Assembly: GCF_016745835.1 (NCBI RefSeq) | Contig: NZ_JAERVL010000012.1 | Coordinates: 1-64,000, forward strand | DNA length: 64,000 nucleotides | Reading direction: 5' to 3' | DNA from: Caldalkalibacillus salinus | GTDB taxonomy: Bacteria > Bacillota > Bacilli > Caldalkalibacillales > JCM-10596 | Shown: positions 56,728 to 64,000 of the stretch, piece by piece | Layout of the letters: every line of letters begins with the position of its first letter | How positions within the stretch are numbered: the first letter of the stretch is position 1 | Notes under the pieces: model-generated | What the model saw: only the letters and a program-made list of their open reading frames with translations | Told to the model about the DNA's origin: nothing | Database searches by the model: none | Position numbers and translations under genes: made by a program

Positions 56728-56756
56728 TAAAAAGAAGGTACCATAGTACCCTCTTT
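56728..56756 (-). terminator. Terminator after rnc
   Basis: GAGGGTAC, loop TATG, GTACCTTC and TTTTTATT on the minus strand, 100 bases past the rnc stop. It closes the fatty acid/rnc transcript before the sucrose operon. Confidence 0.85.
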
Positions 56757-56856
56757 CATACCACTATTATGGTTAAAGTCCTTGGCAGCTTTGACGCATC
56801 ATTCGTCTATCTCACCTAGAAGATGTTTTGCTGTTCTAGACGTGTTCTGCGGCCGG

Positions 56857-57642
56857 CTACGTCGCCTTTAAAACCTTTAAGGCTTGTTCGGCTGCATGTT
56901 GTTCAGCTTCTTTCTTAGAACGCCCTACTCCAATTCCCAAGGACTCGTCATTGAGAAACACTTCAGACACGAACTCTCGATTATGCGCTGGACCCTTTTC
57001 CTGAACTATGGCATAGGAGATGTCTCCACGGCTGTCATGCTGGACGTACTCTTGAAGCTGGCTTTTATAGTCGATGACTTGTGAAAATTCACCATCCGTG
57101 ACCTTAGGAAAGACGTGAATAGATAGAAAACGGTAAACGATATCCAAGCCTTGGTCTAGGTACAAGGCCCCGATAAATGATTCAAACACATCGGCTAATA
57201 AAGCAGGACGTTCTCTCCCCCCTGTCATTTCTTCGCCCTTTCCTAACAGGATGAGCTCGCCGAAGTGTAAGTCTTCGGCAAACTTGACGAGGGAAGGTTC
57301 GCATACAATCGCAGCTCGAAGCTTGGTCATTTCACCTTCACTCATTTTAGGGTAATGGGTATAGAGGTATTTTGATACGGTCAACTCTAAAACGGCATCC
57401 CCTAAAAATTCAAGGCGCTCATTGTCTTCAAAAGGCTGGCCGCGGTGCTCATTGACGTAAGATGAGTGAGTAAAGGCCTGTATCAGTATTTTATCATTGT
57501 TGAATTTGATATTAATTTTTTCCTGGAGTTTATCAAACTTCATACGCATTTCGCCTAATCTTGGTCCCCTTTGTGTCCTCTTATGAGATCTACGAGGTCG
57601 ATATTTATTTCTCTTCGTATTTTCTGAGGATGATCGTTGCAT
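56857..57642 (-). CDS. rnc: Ribonuclease III
   Basis: This double-strand-specific endoribonuclease acts in rRNA processing and RNA decay. The catalytic signature [14 protein letters not shown] is at about residue 80, followed by [17 protein letters not shown] and a C-terminal double-stranded RNA-binding domain ([11 protein letters not shown] to [15 protein letters not shown]). ATG 57642 follows GGAGG at five bases and overlaps the end of fabF by 38 bases. A basic N-terminal tail of about 35 residues precedes the nuclease domain. Confidence 0.96.
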   Translation of the reverse strand: MQRSSSENTKRNKYRPRRSHKRTQRGPRLGEMRMKFDKLQEKINIKFNNDKILIQAFTHSSYVNEHRGQPFEDNERLEFLGDAVLELTVSKYLYTHYPKMSEGEMTKLRAAIVCEPSLVKFAEDLHFGELILLGKGEEMTGGRERPALLADVFESFIGALYLDQGLDIVYRFLSIHVFPKVTDGEFSQVIDYKSQLQEYVQHDSRGDISYAIVQEKGPAHNREFVSEVFLNDESLGIGVGRSKKEAEQHAAEQALKVLKAT

Positions 57643-58849
57643 TGTGACCTCCAAAACCAAGTGAATTAGATAGTGTAACATCTACATCCATTTTTCTGGC
57701 TTCATTCGGAACGTAATCCAAATCACATTCTGGATCAGGGTTATCATAGTTAATCGTTGGTGGCACGATTTGATCCCGTATCGCTAGTGCACATGCCACA
57801 GTTTCTACCCCGCCAGCTGCACCTAATAAGTGACCGGTCATACTTTTAGTTGAGCTAATGGCTAACTTAGAAGCATGATCGCCAAACGCCTGCTTGATCG
57901 CTTGCGTTTCAAACTTATCGTTATATTCTGTAGATGTCCCATGAGCGTTAATGTAATCCACATCTTGTGGCTCAAGGTTGGCATCTCTAATCGCTTCATT
58001 CATTGACCTGGTGGCTCCTTCACCTTCAGGCGCTGGGCTTGTCAGGTGATACGCATCTCCACTCATGCCGTATCCGACCACTTCAGCGATAATATTAGCG
58101 CCTCGTGCTAGTGCATGGTCTAAAGACTCGAGCACAAGCACACCTGCCCCTTCTCCCATCACAAATCCGTCGCGTTCTGCGTCGAAAGGACGGCTCGCTT
58201 TTTCAGGCTCATCGTTTCTAGTGGACATTGCTCTTGCTGAGTTAAATCCTGCTAAAGCTGTGGGACGAATCGTGGCCTCAGTTCCACCAGCCAGCATAGC
58301 ATCAGCGTGTCCACGCTTAATGATGTGAAACGCATCACCAATCGCGTGTGTCCCAGTCGCGCAGGCACTGATAGAAGCACTATTGGGCCCTTTTGCCCCT
58401 GTCATAATGGAGATTAAGCCAGAAGCCATATTCGCAATCATCATGGGTATAAAAAAGGGACTGACACGGCGAGGACCTTTTTCTAATAGGACCTTATGTT
58501 GTTCTTCCCACGTCTGAAGTCCACCGATACCAGAACCCACGTAGACACCAATGCGATGTTCATTTTCTTCGTTTATTGTTAAATTAGCATGTTTCAACGC
58601 ATTTTTTGCGGCTGCCACACCAAACTGAGAGAAACGATCTGCTCTTCTTGCCTCTCGTTTGTCCATATAGTCTCCTGGGTTAAAATCCTTTACTTCAGCG
58701 GCGATCTGAGTCTGAAAATCACTTGCATCAAAAGATTCTATTTTCGAGACGCCAGATTGACCCTCAAGTAAGTGGTTCCAAAATGTTTCCGTTTCTTGAC
58801 CTAGGGATGTTATAACCCCACATCCTGTGATCACCACTCTATTTTCCAT
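57605..58849 (-). CDS. fabF: 3-oxoacyl-ACP synthase II
   Basis: FabF elongates acyl-ACP with malonyl-ACP. The Cys nucleophile lies in [14 protein letters not shown], the His pair in [11 protein letters not shown] and [12 protein letters not shown]. 414 residues is normal. AGGTGAG precedes the ATG. A hairpin separates it from acpP, so acpP can be made in excess. Confidence 0.96.
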   Translation of the reverse strand: MENRVVITGCGVITSLGQETETFWNHLLEGQSGVSKIESFDASDFQTQIAAEVKDFNPGDYMDKREARRADRFSQFGVAAAKNALKHANLTINEENEHRIGVYVGSGIGGLQTWEEQHKVLLEKGPRRVSPFFIPMMIANMASGLISIMTGAKGPNSASISACATGTHAIGDAFHIIKRGHADAMLAGGTEATIRPTALAGFNSARAMSTRNDEPEKASRPFDAERDGFVMGEGAGVLVLESLDHALARGANIIAEVVGYGMSGDAYHLTSPAPEGEGATRSMNEAIRDANLEPQDVDYINAHGTSTEYNDKFETQAIKQAFGDHASKLAISSTKSMTGHLLGAAGGVETVACALAIRDQIVPPTINYDNPDPECDLDYVPNEARKMDVDVTLSNSLGFGGHNATIILRKYEEK

Positions 58850-58982
58850 TGCATCTCACCTCTATATCAAACAGATATGTATTCCTGTTTATTTCCTCTT
58901 ACTCAATGTTGCTTAATCTATACAGGGAGCGTCCCTCAACAAATATTGATATTTCAGTTGGTGAAACAAAGGCGATACTTTG

Positions 58983-59012
58983 AAGGAAGTCCCGTTAAAG
59001 ATAACGGGACTT
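58983..59012 (-). terminator. Attenuator-like hairpin between acpP and fabF
   Basis: AAGTCCCGTTA pairs with TAACGGGACTT around four bases, followed by CCTTC rather than a clean T-run. It should reduce transcription into fabF relative to acpP. Confidence 0.65.
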
Positions 59013-59029
59013 TATCTGTAGATTAACCA

Positions 59030-59266
59030 TTATTGTTGAGATTCTATGTAGGAGACAACCTCACCTACTTTTGAGATCTTCTCCGCCTCTTCATCAGAGA
59101 TTTCTAGATCAAACTCGTCTTCTAACTCCATAACAAGCTCTACTACATCTAAAGAGTCAGCACCTAAGTCATCCTTGAAGGAAGCTTCTGGGGTTACATC
59201 TGCCTCGTCCACATCTAGTCGTTCAACAATAATCTTCTTTACGCGTTCTAATGTATCTGCCATTGC
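59030..59266 (-). CDS. acpP: Acyl carrier protein
   Basis: The 78-residue acidic protein has the phosphopantetheine attachment Ser in [18 protein letters not shown] 59266 follows GAGGTGAG; six extra upstream codons are not used. It carries the growing chain for all Fab enzymes. Confidence 0.97.
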   Translation of the reverse strand, partial: AMADTLERVKKIIVERLDVDEADVTPEASFKDDLGADSLDVVELVMELEDEFDLEISDEEAEKISKVGEVVSYIESQQ

Positions 59267-59366
59267 TTGCTCACCTCCTCTCACAGATTATAATAAATAT
59301 TTAAGCCTAGTACAATCTTTCGTCTTTGATTTTTTGTCGACAGAAAGAATCGACAACGTCATGAAT

Positions 59367-60113
59367 CTACGGCATGACCATTCCACCGTCAACATGAAGT
59401 GTTTGCCCTGTCATGTAGGCCGCATCGTCAGATACGAGGAAACGGACCACTTTAGCAACTTCTTCAGGCTGACCTAATCGATTTAACGGAATTTGTGACA
59501 TTAAACCCTCTCGTACGTCGTCACCGAGCTCTGCTGTCATGTCTGTTTCGATAAACCCTGGTGCAACCGCATTAACGGTAATGTTGCGGGATGAGAATTC
59601 ACGAGCCACCGTTTTGGTTAATCCGATCACGCCTGCTTTCGCCGCAACGTAGTTTGCTTGGCCAGGGTTTCCTAACACGCCGACAACGGATGAGATGTTG
59701 ACAATTCGCCCTGAACGTTGTTTCATCATTTGTCTGGAAACACCTTTAATACAGTTGTAAACCCCTTTTAGATTCACGTCTAGGACATCGTCCCACTCGT
59801 CATCTTTCATTCTCATGAGTAGGTTATCCTTGGTAATACCCGCGTTATTAATGAGGATATCGAGTTGTCCAAAATGATCGACAACCTTCTTGACCATCGC
59901 TTTAACGGTGTCCCCATCTGCAACGTTAGCTTGTACGGTAATCGCTTTTTGCCCTAGTTTTTCTACTTCCGCAGCCAATTCCTGCGCTGCAGCTTCGCTT
60001 CCTGCGTAGTTAATGGCTACATCTGCTCCTGATTTTGCAAGTTCAAGTGTGATGGCACGTCCGATCCCTCTCGCTCCTCCTGTAATGAGAGCGACTTGTC
60101 CTTTAAGGTTCAT
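59367..60113 (-). CDS. fabG: 3-oxoacyl-ACP reductase
   Basis: This NADPH-dependent SDR has [15 protein letters not shown] at the cofactor loop, [14 protein letters not shown], the Ser-Tyr-Lys triad ([17 protein letters not shown]) and the C-terminal [17 protein letters not shown] precedes ATG 60113. About 248 residues. A long stem-loop (60150-60215) lies in the gap towards fabD. Confidence 0.97.
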   Translation of the reverse strand: MNLKGQVALITGGARGIGRAITLELAKSGADVAINYAGSEAAAQELAAEVEKLGQKAITVQANVADGDTVKAMVKKVVDHFGQLDILINNAGITKDNLLMRMKDDEWDDVLDVNLKGVYNCIKGVSRQMMKQRSGRIVNISSVVGVLGNPGQANYVAAKAGVIGLTKTVAREFSSRNITVNAVAPGFIETDMTAELGDDVREGLMSQIPLNRLGQPEEVAKVVRFLVSDDAAYMTGQTLHVDGGMVMP

Positions 60114-60149
60114 TACAGATCCTCCTATGCTCCTTTTAGTTTTGCGCGC

Positions 60150-60215
60150 CTCGGTGGTAACACTCCTTCGCAACTCGAGCTTTGCTCAAAGGTTGCTGCG
60201 GAGGATACCACCATG
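60150..60215 (-). other. Long imperfect stem-loop upstream of fabG
   Basis: On the minus strand GGTGGTATCCTCCG...GCAAC pairs with GTTGCGAAGGAGTGTTACCACC, a stem of about 22 pairs with small bulges and a loop of about 18 bases that itself can pair (CTTTGAGCAAAG). It ends about 40 bases before the fabG start codon and is not followed by a T-run, so it is not a simple terminator. Confidence 0.6.
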
Positions 60216-60304
60216 CGCTTGAGTGTGATTCAGTGTAGGGTTATTTACCTTGATTGCTAGTGAGTGATAAGTGCTATAGCTCCATTATGGCTTTTTCTAT
60301 TTAT

Positions 60305-61240
60305 TTATTTTAGTTTTTCAAGGGTATGTACAAGGCTTTCTTGGTCAGATACGGTATGTATGGTCACGTCACGATCAATTTTTTTGATGAGACCAGATAG
60401 GACTTGTCCGGGTCCTATTTCAACAAATGTATCGACACCTTGTTCAATCATCCACTGTACAGAGTCTTCCCATAAAACGGGTGAGAAAACCTGCTCGACT
60501 AAGGCATGCTCTAGATCGTCACCTAACATGGCTGGTCTTGCGTCTACATTGGTCACGACTGGAACTTTGGCCGTGTTGATCGTGATTTTCTCAAGTTCAT
60601 GCGCGAGTTTGCTGGCCGCTGGCTTCATTAAGTCTGAGTGGAAAGGACCACTGACAACTAGCGGAATGACACGACGAATGCCTGCTTCTTTTAGCTGTTT
60701 ACTCGCTTGATCGACGCCTTCCTTTGTTCCAGAGATCACGATTTGTTTTGGCGAGTTCATATTGGCCATTTGAACGGCGTTGCCAGCGAGTGTGATTTCT
60801 TCACAGATGTTACCGATTGTTTCACGGTCTCCGCCCATCACAGCAGCCATAGCACCTTGACCTGCCGGGACGGCTTCGTCCATGAATGTTCCGCGTTTGT
60901 GAACAGTGGCTACACCGTCCGCAAATGACATGGCTTCTGCTGCGATGAGTGCAGAGTATTCTCCCAAGCTGTGCCCAGCGACAAAGTCTGGTCGTGGGGC
61001 TTGTTGTTTGAATACTTCGTAGTAGGCGATACTCGTTGTGAGTATGGCTGGCTGTGTATGGTATGTGAGTTTCAATTCTTCCTCTGGTCCTTCAAAGCAT
61101 AAGCGTGATAAATCATAGCCCAAAGCCTCATCCGCTTCTTCAAAAACACGCTTCACCTCGGGAAAAGCGTCGGACATGGCTTTTCCCATGCCCACTTGTT
61201 GTGCGCCTTGGCCAGGAAAAACGTATGCGATCTTACCCAT
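60305..61240 (-). CDS. fabD: Malonyl-CoA:ACP transacylase
   Basis: FabD loads malonyl groups onto ACP. It has the N-terminal FPGQGAQQVGMG, the nucleophile Ser in AGHSLGEYSAL and His in SGPFHSDLM. 311 residues. AAAGGG precedes the ATG. Part of fapR-plsX-fabH-fabD-fabG. Confidence 0.97.
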   Translation of the reverse strand: MGKIAYVFPGQGAQQVGMGKAMSDAFPEVKRVFEEADEALGYDLSRLCFEGPEEELKLTYHTQPAILTTSIAYYEVFKQQAPRPDFVAGHSLGEYSALIAAEAMSFADGVATVHKRGTFMDEAVPAGQGAMAAVMGGDRETIGNICEEITLAGNAVQMANMNSPKQIVISGTKEGVDQASKQLKEAGIRRVIPLVVSGPFHSDLMKPAASKLAHELEKITINTAKVPVVTNVDARPAMLGDDLEHALVEQVFSPVLWEDSVQWMIEQGVDTFVEIGPGQVLSGLIKKIDRDVTIHTVSDQESLVHTLEKLK

Positions 61241-61309
61241 TCGTTACACCCTTTCATGCTATTTGATATCTATCTTTAGATGGCTACGATGAGTATGGAT
61301 CTGTGGACT

Positions 61310-62305
61310 TTAGTCTAAGTTCCATCTCATCGCACTGCCACCCCAAGTGAGTCCGCCACCAAAACCGACAAAGACGAGGATATCTCCTTTTTTCACCCGC
61401 TTTTCTCGTACCGCTTCATCTAGTGCAACGGGGATAGAGGCGGAAGACATGTTACCGTACTTATCTAAGTTCACGACAACACGGTCCTCTGGTAGTTTTA
61501 ATCTTTTTCTCGCTGCATCTATGATTCTGAGATTAGCTTGGTGCGGGACGAGCAAAGAGACTTCTTCTTTGTTTAATCCCGCTTTTTCTATGACGGCGTC
61601 AGACACCTGCTCCATGACACGAACCGCAAACTTAAAGACTTCATTGCCGTTCATTTTAATATACTGGAGTCGGTTATCCATGTTTTCAGGTGACATAGGA
61701 TGTCTAGAACCGCCTCCTGGTTGGCAGAGTAAAGACCCGCCGCTACCATCAGCGCCTAATTCAAAGGATAGGAAGCCGTAGCCTTCTTCTGTTGGACCGA
61801 CGACAACGGCACCAGCGCCATCACCAAAGAGGACACACGTGTTACGGTCTTCCCAGTCTACAATTTTTGATAGGCTCTCAACACCAACGACTAAAACATG
61901 CTTATAAAATCCGTTTTGAATGAATTGTGTGGCTGTTGTAACGCCGTATAAAAACCCAGAGCATGCTGCTGATAGATCGTAAGCTGCAGCAGAGTGAGCC
62001 CCTAATCTATCCTGTAAAATACAAGCGGTTGATGGAAAGAACATATCTGGTGTTACAGTGGCCACGATAATAAGGTCTAGGTCATCAGCCGTGATACCTG
62101 CCCGTTCCATCGCCTTAATACTGGCTTCGTACGCCATGTCTGAAGATGCGATTTCATCGGCAGCGATACGACGTTCTCTGATACCTGTACGAGTGACAAT
62201 CCATTCATCATTAGTATCCACCATCTTTTCCAAGTCGAAGTTCGTTAACACTTTTTCAGGAAGATATGAACCCGTTCCCAATACCCCAACTGACGGCTTC
62301 GTCAT
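61310..62305 (-). CDS. fabH: 3-oxoacyl-ACP synthase III
   Basis: FabH starts fatty acid synthesis from acyl-CoA; in bacilli it takes branched primers. The Cys is in [12 protein letters not shown], His in [12 protein letters not shown], Asn in [10 protein letters not shown]. 331 residues. Its ATG shares one base with the plsX stop codon, so translation is coupled. Confidence 0.97.
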   Translation of the reverse strand: MTKPSVGVLGTGSYLPEKVLTNFDLEKMVDTNDEWIVTRTGIRERRIAADEIASSDMAYEASIKAMERAGITADDLDLIIVATVTPDMFFPSTACILQDRLGAHSAAAYDLSAACSGFLYGVTTATQFIQNGFYKHVLVVGVESLSKIVDWEDRNTCVLFGDGAGAVVVGPTEEGYGFLSFELGADGSGGSLLCQPGGGSRHPMSPENMDNRLQYIKMNGNEVFKFAVRVMEQVSDAVIEKAGLNKEEVSLLVPHQANLRIIDAARKRLKLPEDRVVVNLDKYGNMSSASIPVALDEAVREKRVKKGDILVFVGFGGGLTWGGSAMRWNLD

Positions 62306-63303
62306 TATTCATCACTCTCTTTCTGTACTTCACTACGAATAGATTCAAGTACATCTTCTTTTATAAACTTTCTAGCTTGGCCGACTGCATTTTTGATCGC
62401 GATCTCATTCGAAGATCCGTGTGCTTTGATACATCCACCGTTTAAGCCGAGAAGAGGTGCGCCCCCATACTCGGTATAATCCATGGTTTTCTTTATTCTT
62501 TTTAAACTTGGCTTGAGTACTAATGTTGCCAGTTTATTAGGCAAACTTGCCGTGAGTTCTTTTTTTAACATGGTAAATATAGCACTACCCGCGCCTTCTG
62601 CCGTTTTGAGCAAGACGTTACCAGAGAATCCGTCACAAACCACCACGTCTGCCACAGCAAAGGGCACATCACGCGCTTCAACGTTACCAATGAACTGAAG
62701 TTCGTTATCATCCTTCAGCAGAGAGAAGGTTTGTTTGGTCAACTCGTTGCCCTTCGCTTCTTCTGTGCCAACATTAAGCAGTGCTACAGACGGGTTGGTT
62801 AAACCCATCACATTTTCAGCGTAGATTTTACCCATCTTGGCGTATTGATGGAGATGAGAAGCTTTAGCTTCTACATTCGCCCCCACATCTAATACGAGAC
62901 AATGATGACCGTGCACAGTTGGGAAATATGTCGCCAAAGCCGGTCTTTCGATGCCCTTTAGGCGACCAGTGACTAAAAGACCAGCCGTCATGTAAGCACC
63001 CGTATTTCCGGCTGAAATACAGGCGAGCGCTTCTTGGTCTTTGACCATTTTGGCCGCTTTCACTAGCGACGAATCTTTCTTTTTCCTCACGGCGCGTACA
63101 GGCTCTTCGTCCGTTTCAATGACTTCATCAGCGTTAACGATGCTTAAACGTTCATGTGCTTGAGGCAGATGCTGCTTAACTTTATCTTCTTGACCGACTA
63201 ATAGTATCTCTATATCGTCAAATGCTTCTAAGGCTAAAAGCGCCCCTTCTACCATCGCTTTAGGTGCGTGATCTCCACCCATAGCATCAAGTGCAATTTT
63301 CAA
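62305..63303 (-). CDS. plsX: Phosphate acyltransferase PlsX
   Basis: PlsX makes acyl-phosphate from acyl-ACP for phospholipid synthesis. It begins [14 protein letters not shown] and has [17 protein letters not shown] and [14 protein letters not shown]. The TTG at 63303 is eight bases after AAGGAG and matches the family start, so it is chosen over the GTG at 63312 that touches the RBS. About 332 residues. Follows fapR after a 17-base gap. Confidence 0.96.
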   Translation of the reverse strand: MKIALDAMGGDHAPKAMVEGALLALEAFDDIEILLVGQEDKVKQHLPQAHERLSIVNADEVIETDEEPVRAVRKKKDSSLVKAAKMVKDQEALACISAGNTGAYMTAGLLVTGRLKGIERPALATYFPTVHGHHCLVLDVGANVEAKASHLHQYAKMGKIYAENVMGLTNPSVALLNVGTEEAKGNELTKQTFSLLKDDNELQFIGNVEARDVPFAVADVVVCDGFSGNVLLKTAEGAGSAIFTMLKKELTASLPNKLATLVLKPSLKRIKKTMDYTEYGGAPLLGLNGGCIKAHGSSNEIAIKNAVGQARKFIKEDVLESIRSEVQKESDE

Positions 63304-63320
63304 GGTTGTCACTCCTTAAC

Positions 63321-63887
63321 TCATGTAGTTTGCGAATCTTTACGGTAGATATTAAACCTACCCGAAAACACCAATTCATTTCCGATAAAGGAGTCGATCT
63401 TCACCTTCGTACGATCATCGCTACGTTCCATCACTTGGGCTTTAGCGACGACACGCTCACCTACTCTAACAGATCGCAAAAACTTAATTTCAGCGGAAGA
63501 GGTCAGGGCCAGTTCATCGTTGATGACAGCAACTGCAAGTGAGTTAGCCTGTGCAAACAAGTGATGGCCCCTTGCGATTTTATTCCTTGTAAAAACATGC
63601 TCATCACGTATATCTAAAATAGAAATAGCACTATCATCAAGTTGCAGGTCGATAATTTCTCCTATGACTTCGTCGGCCATCAGAGATTTTACTTCATCAT
63701 AATTTTGTTCTGCAACATATTTGATCCTTTCACGTAATTCTGGAATCGACTTTTCTAAACGATCTAGTCGAATAGTTTGAACGCTCACATTAAACTGATG
63801 AGCAAGTTCTTCATCAGTCATAAAAGGATTTTGCTTTAACGTTTCAACCAGCTGGTTTTGCCTATCGCTTTTGGATAATTTTGCCAA
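63321..63887 (-). CDS. fapR: Malonyl-CoA-responsive fatty acid regulator FapR
   Basis: The 188-residue repressor has an N-terminal helix-turn-helix ([21 protein letters not shown]) and a C-terminal hotdog domain that binds malonyl-CoA ([32 protein letters not shown]). It represses lipid genes until malonyl-CoA accumulates. TTG start with AGGTG seven bases ahead. An operator half lies at the window edge, consistent with autoregulation. Confidence 0.96.
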   Translation of the reverse strand: MAKLSKSDRQNQLVETLKQNPFMTDEELAHQFNVSVQTIRLDRLEKSIPELRERIKYVAEQNYDEVKSLMADEVIGEIIDLQLDDSAISILDIRDEHVFTRNKIARGHHLFAQANSLAVAVINDELALTSSAEIKFLRSVRVGERVVAKAQVMERSDDRTKVKIDSFIGNELVFSGRFNIYRKDSQTT

Positions 63888-63985
63888 GCGTTGTCACCTC
63901 TCCACCCTTAAAAACCCACCGTTCAGTTAGAACATATATTTTTAGCACCCACCTATAAGCTTAGCCTATGTAGAATGAGTAGCTT

Positions 63986-64000
63986 TTAGTACTTGGTACT
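63986..64000. promoter_or_regulatory. FapR operator, cut by the window edge
   Basis: TTAGTACTTGGTACT at the end of the window is the left 15 bases of the FapR operator type (TTAGTAC...GTACTAA), about 100 bases ahead of fapR. Completion needs the two bases after the edge. Confidence 0.8.

Overview
The window comes from a spore-forming, Gram-positive member of the Bacillaceae. The evidence is the fapR-plsX-fabHDG-acpP-fabF-rnc / smc-ftsY / ylxM-ffh-rpsP-khpA-ylqD-rimM-trmD-rplS-lepB-rbgA gene order, the spore germination pair cwlJ-gerQ, the bpsA-bpsB polyketide genes, a SAM riboswitch and lipoprotein and TTG/GTG starts typical of this group. Exported proteins and linkers are rich in Asp/Glu/Gln, which fits a halotolerant or alkaliphilic bacillus, but that is inference. 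Nearly all genes lie on the minus strand. No tRNA, rRNA, CRISPR array or intact insertion sequence was seen.

Layout, left to right. 1-4030: the N-terminal 1,343 codons of a giant exported surface protein (VWA-like, fibronectin III and GLUG repeats) with a structured 5' leader up to about 4200. 4.5-7.2 kb: an NAD(P)-binding protein, an unknown exported protein and a 5'-3' exonuclease. 7.4-15.97 kb: one methionine/sulfur operon behind a consensus promoter and a SAM-I riboswitch (metY, CoA-binding protein, sulfonate-type ABC transporter, acetyl-CoA-synthetase-like enzyme, hom), closed by a strong terminator. 16-31 kb: housekeeping and sporulation genes (SleB-type hydrolase, DEAD-box helicase, alkylpyrone synthase and methylase, Nfo, MdaB with a divergent LysR regulator, GerQ, CwlJ, ProC). 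31-38.6 kb: an orphan PTS IIC, a membrane-anchored subtilase with a Cache-like sensor region, the divergent heme A genes ctaB/ctaA and an aminotransferase.

39-64 kb is the conserved fatty acid, ribosome and SRP cluster read right to left. It is interrupted twice: a sucrose PTS operon (LacI regulator, IIBC, fructokinase, sucrose-6-phosphate hydrolase) sits between rnc and smc, and a single lipoprotein gene on the opposite strand sits between ylxM and ftsY. The right edge holds the beginning of a FapR operator, consistent with malonyl-CoA-controlled expression of fapR-plsX-fabHDG.

The most unusual items are the Cache-like/subtilase fusion, the SAM operon that carries an acyl-CoA synthetase and a CoA-binding protein but no homoserine acyltransferase, the two cluster insertions, the in-frame 918-bp duplication in the surface protein with its structured leader, and a long stem-loop ahead of fabG.
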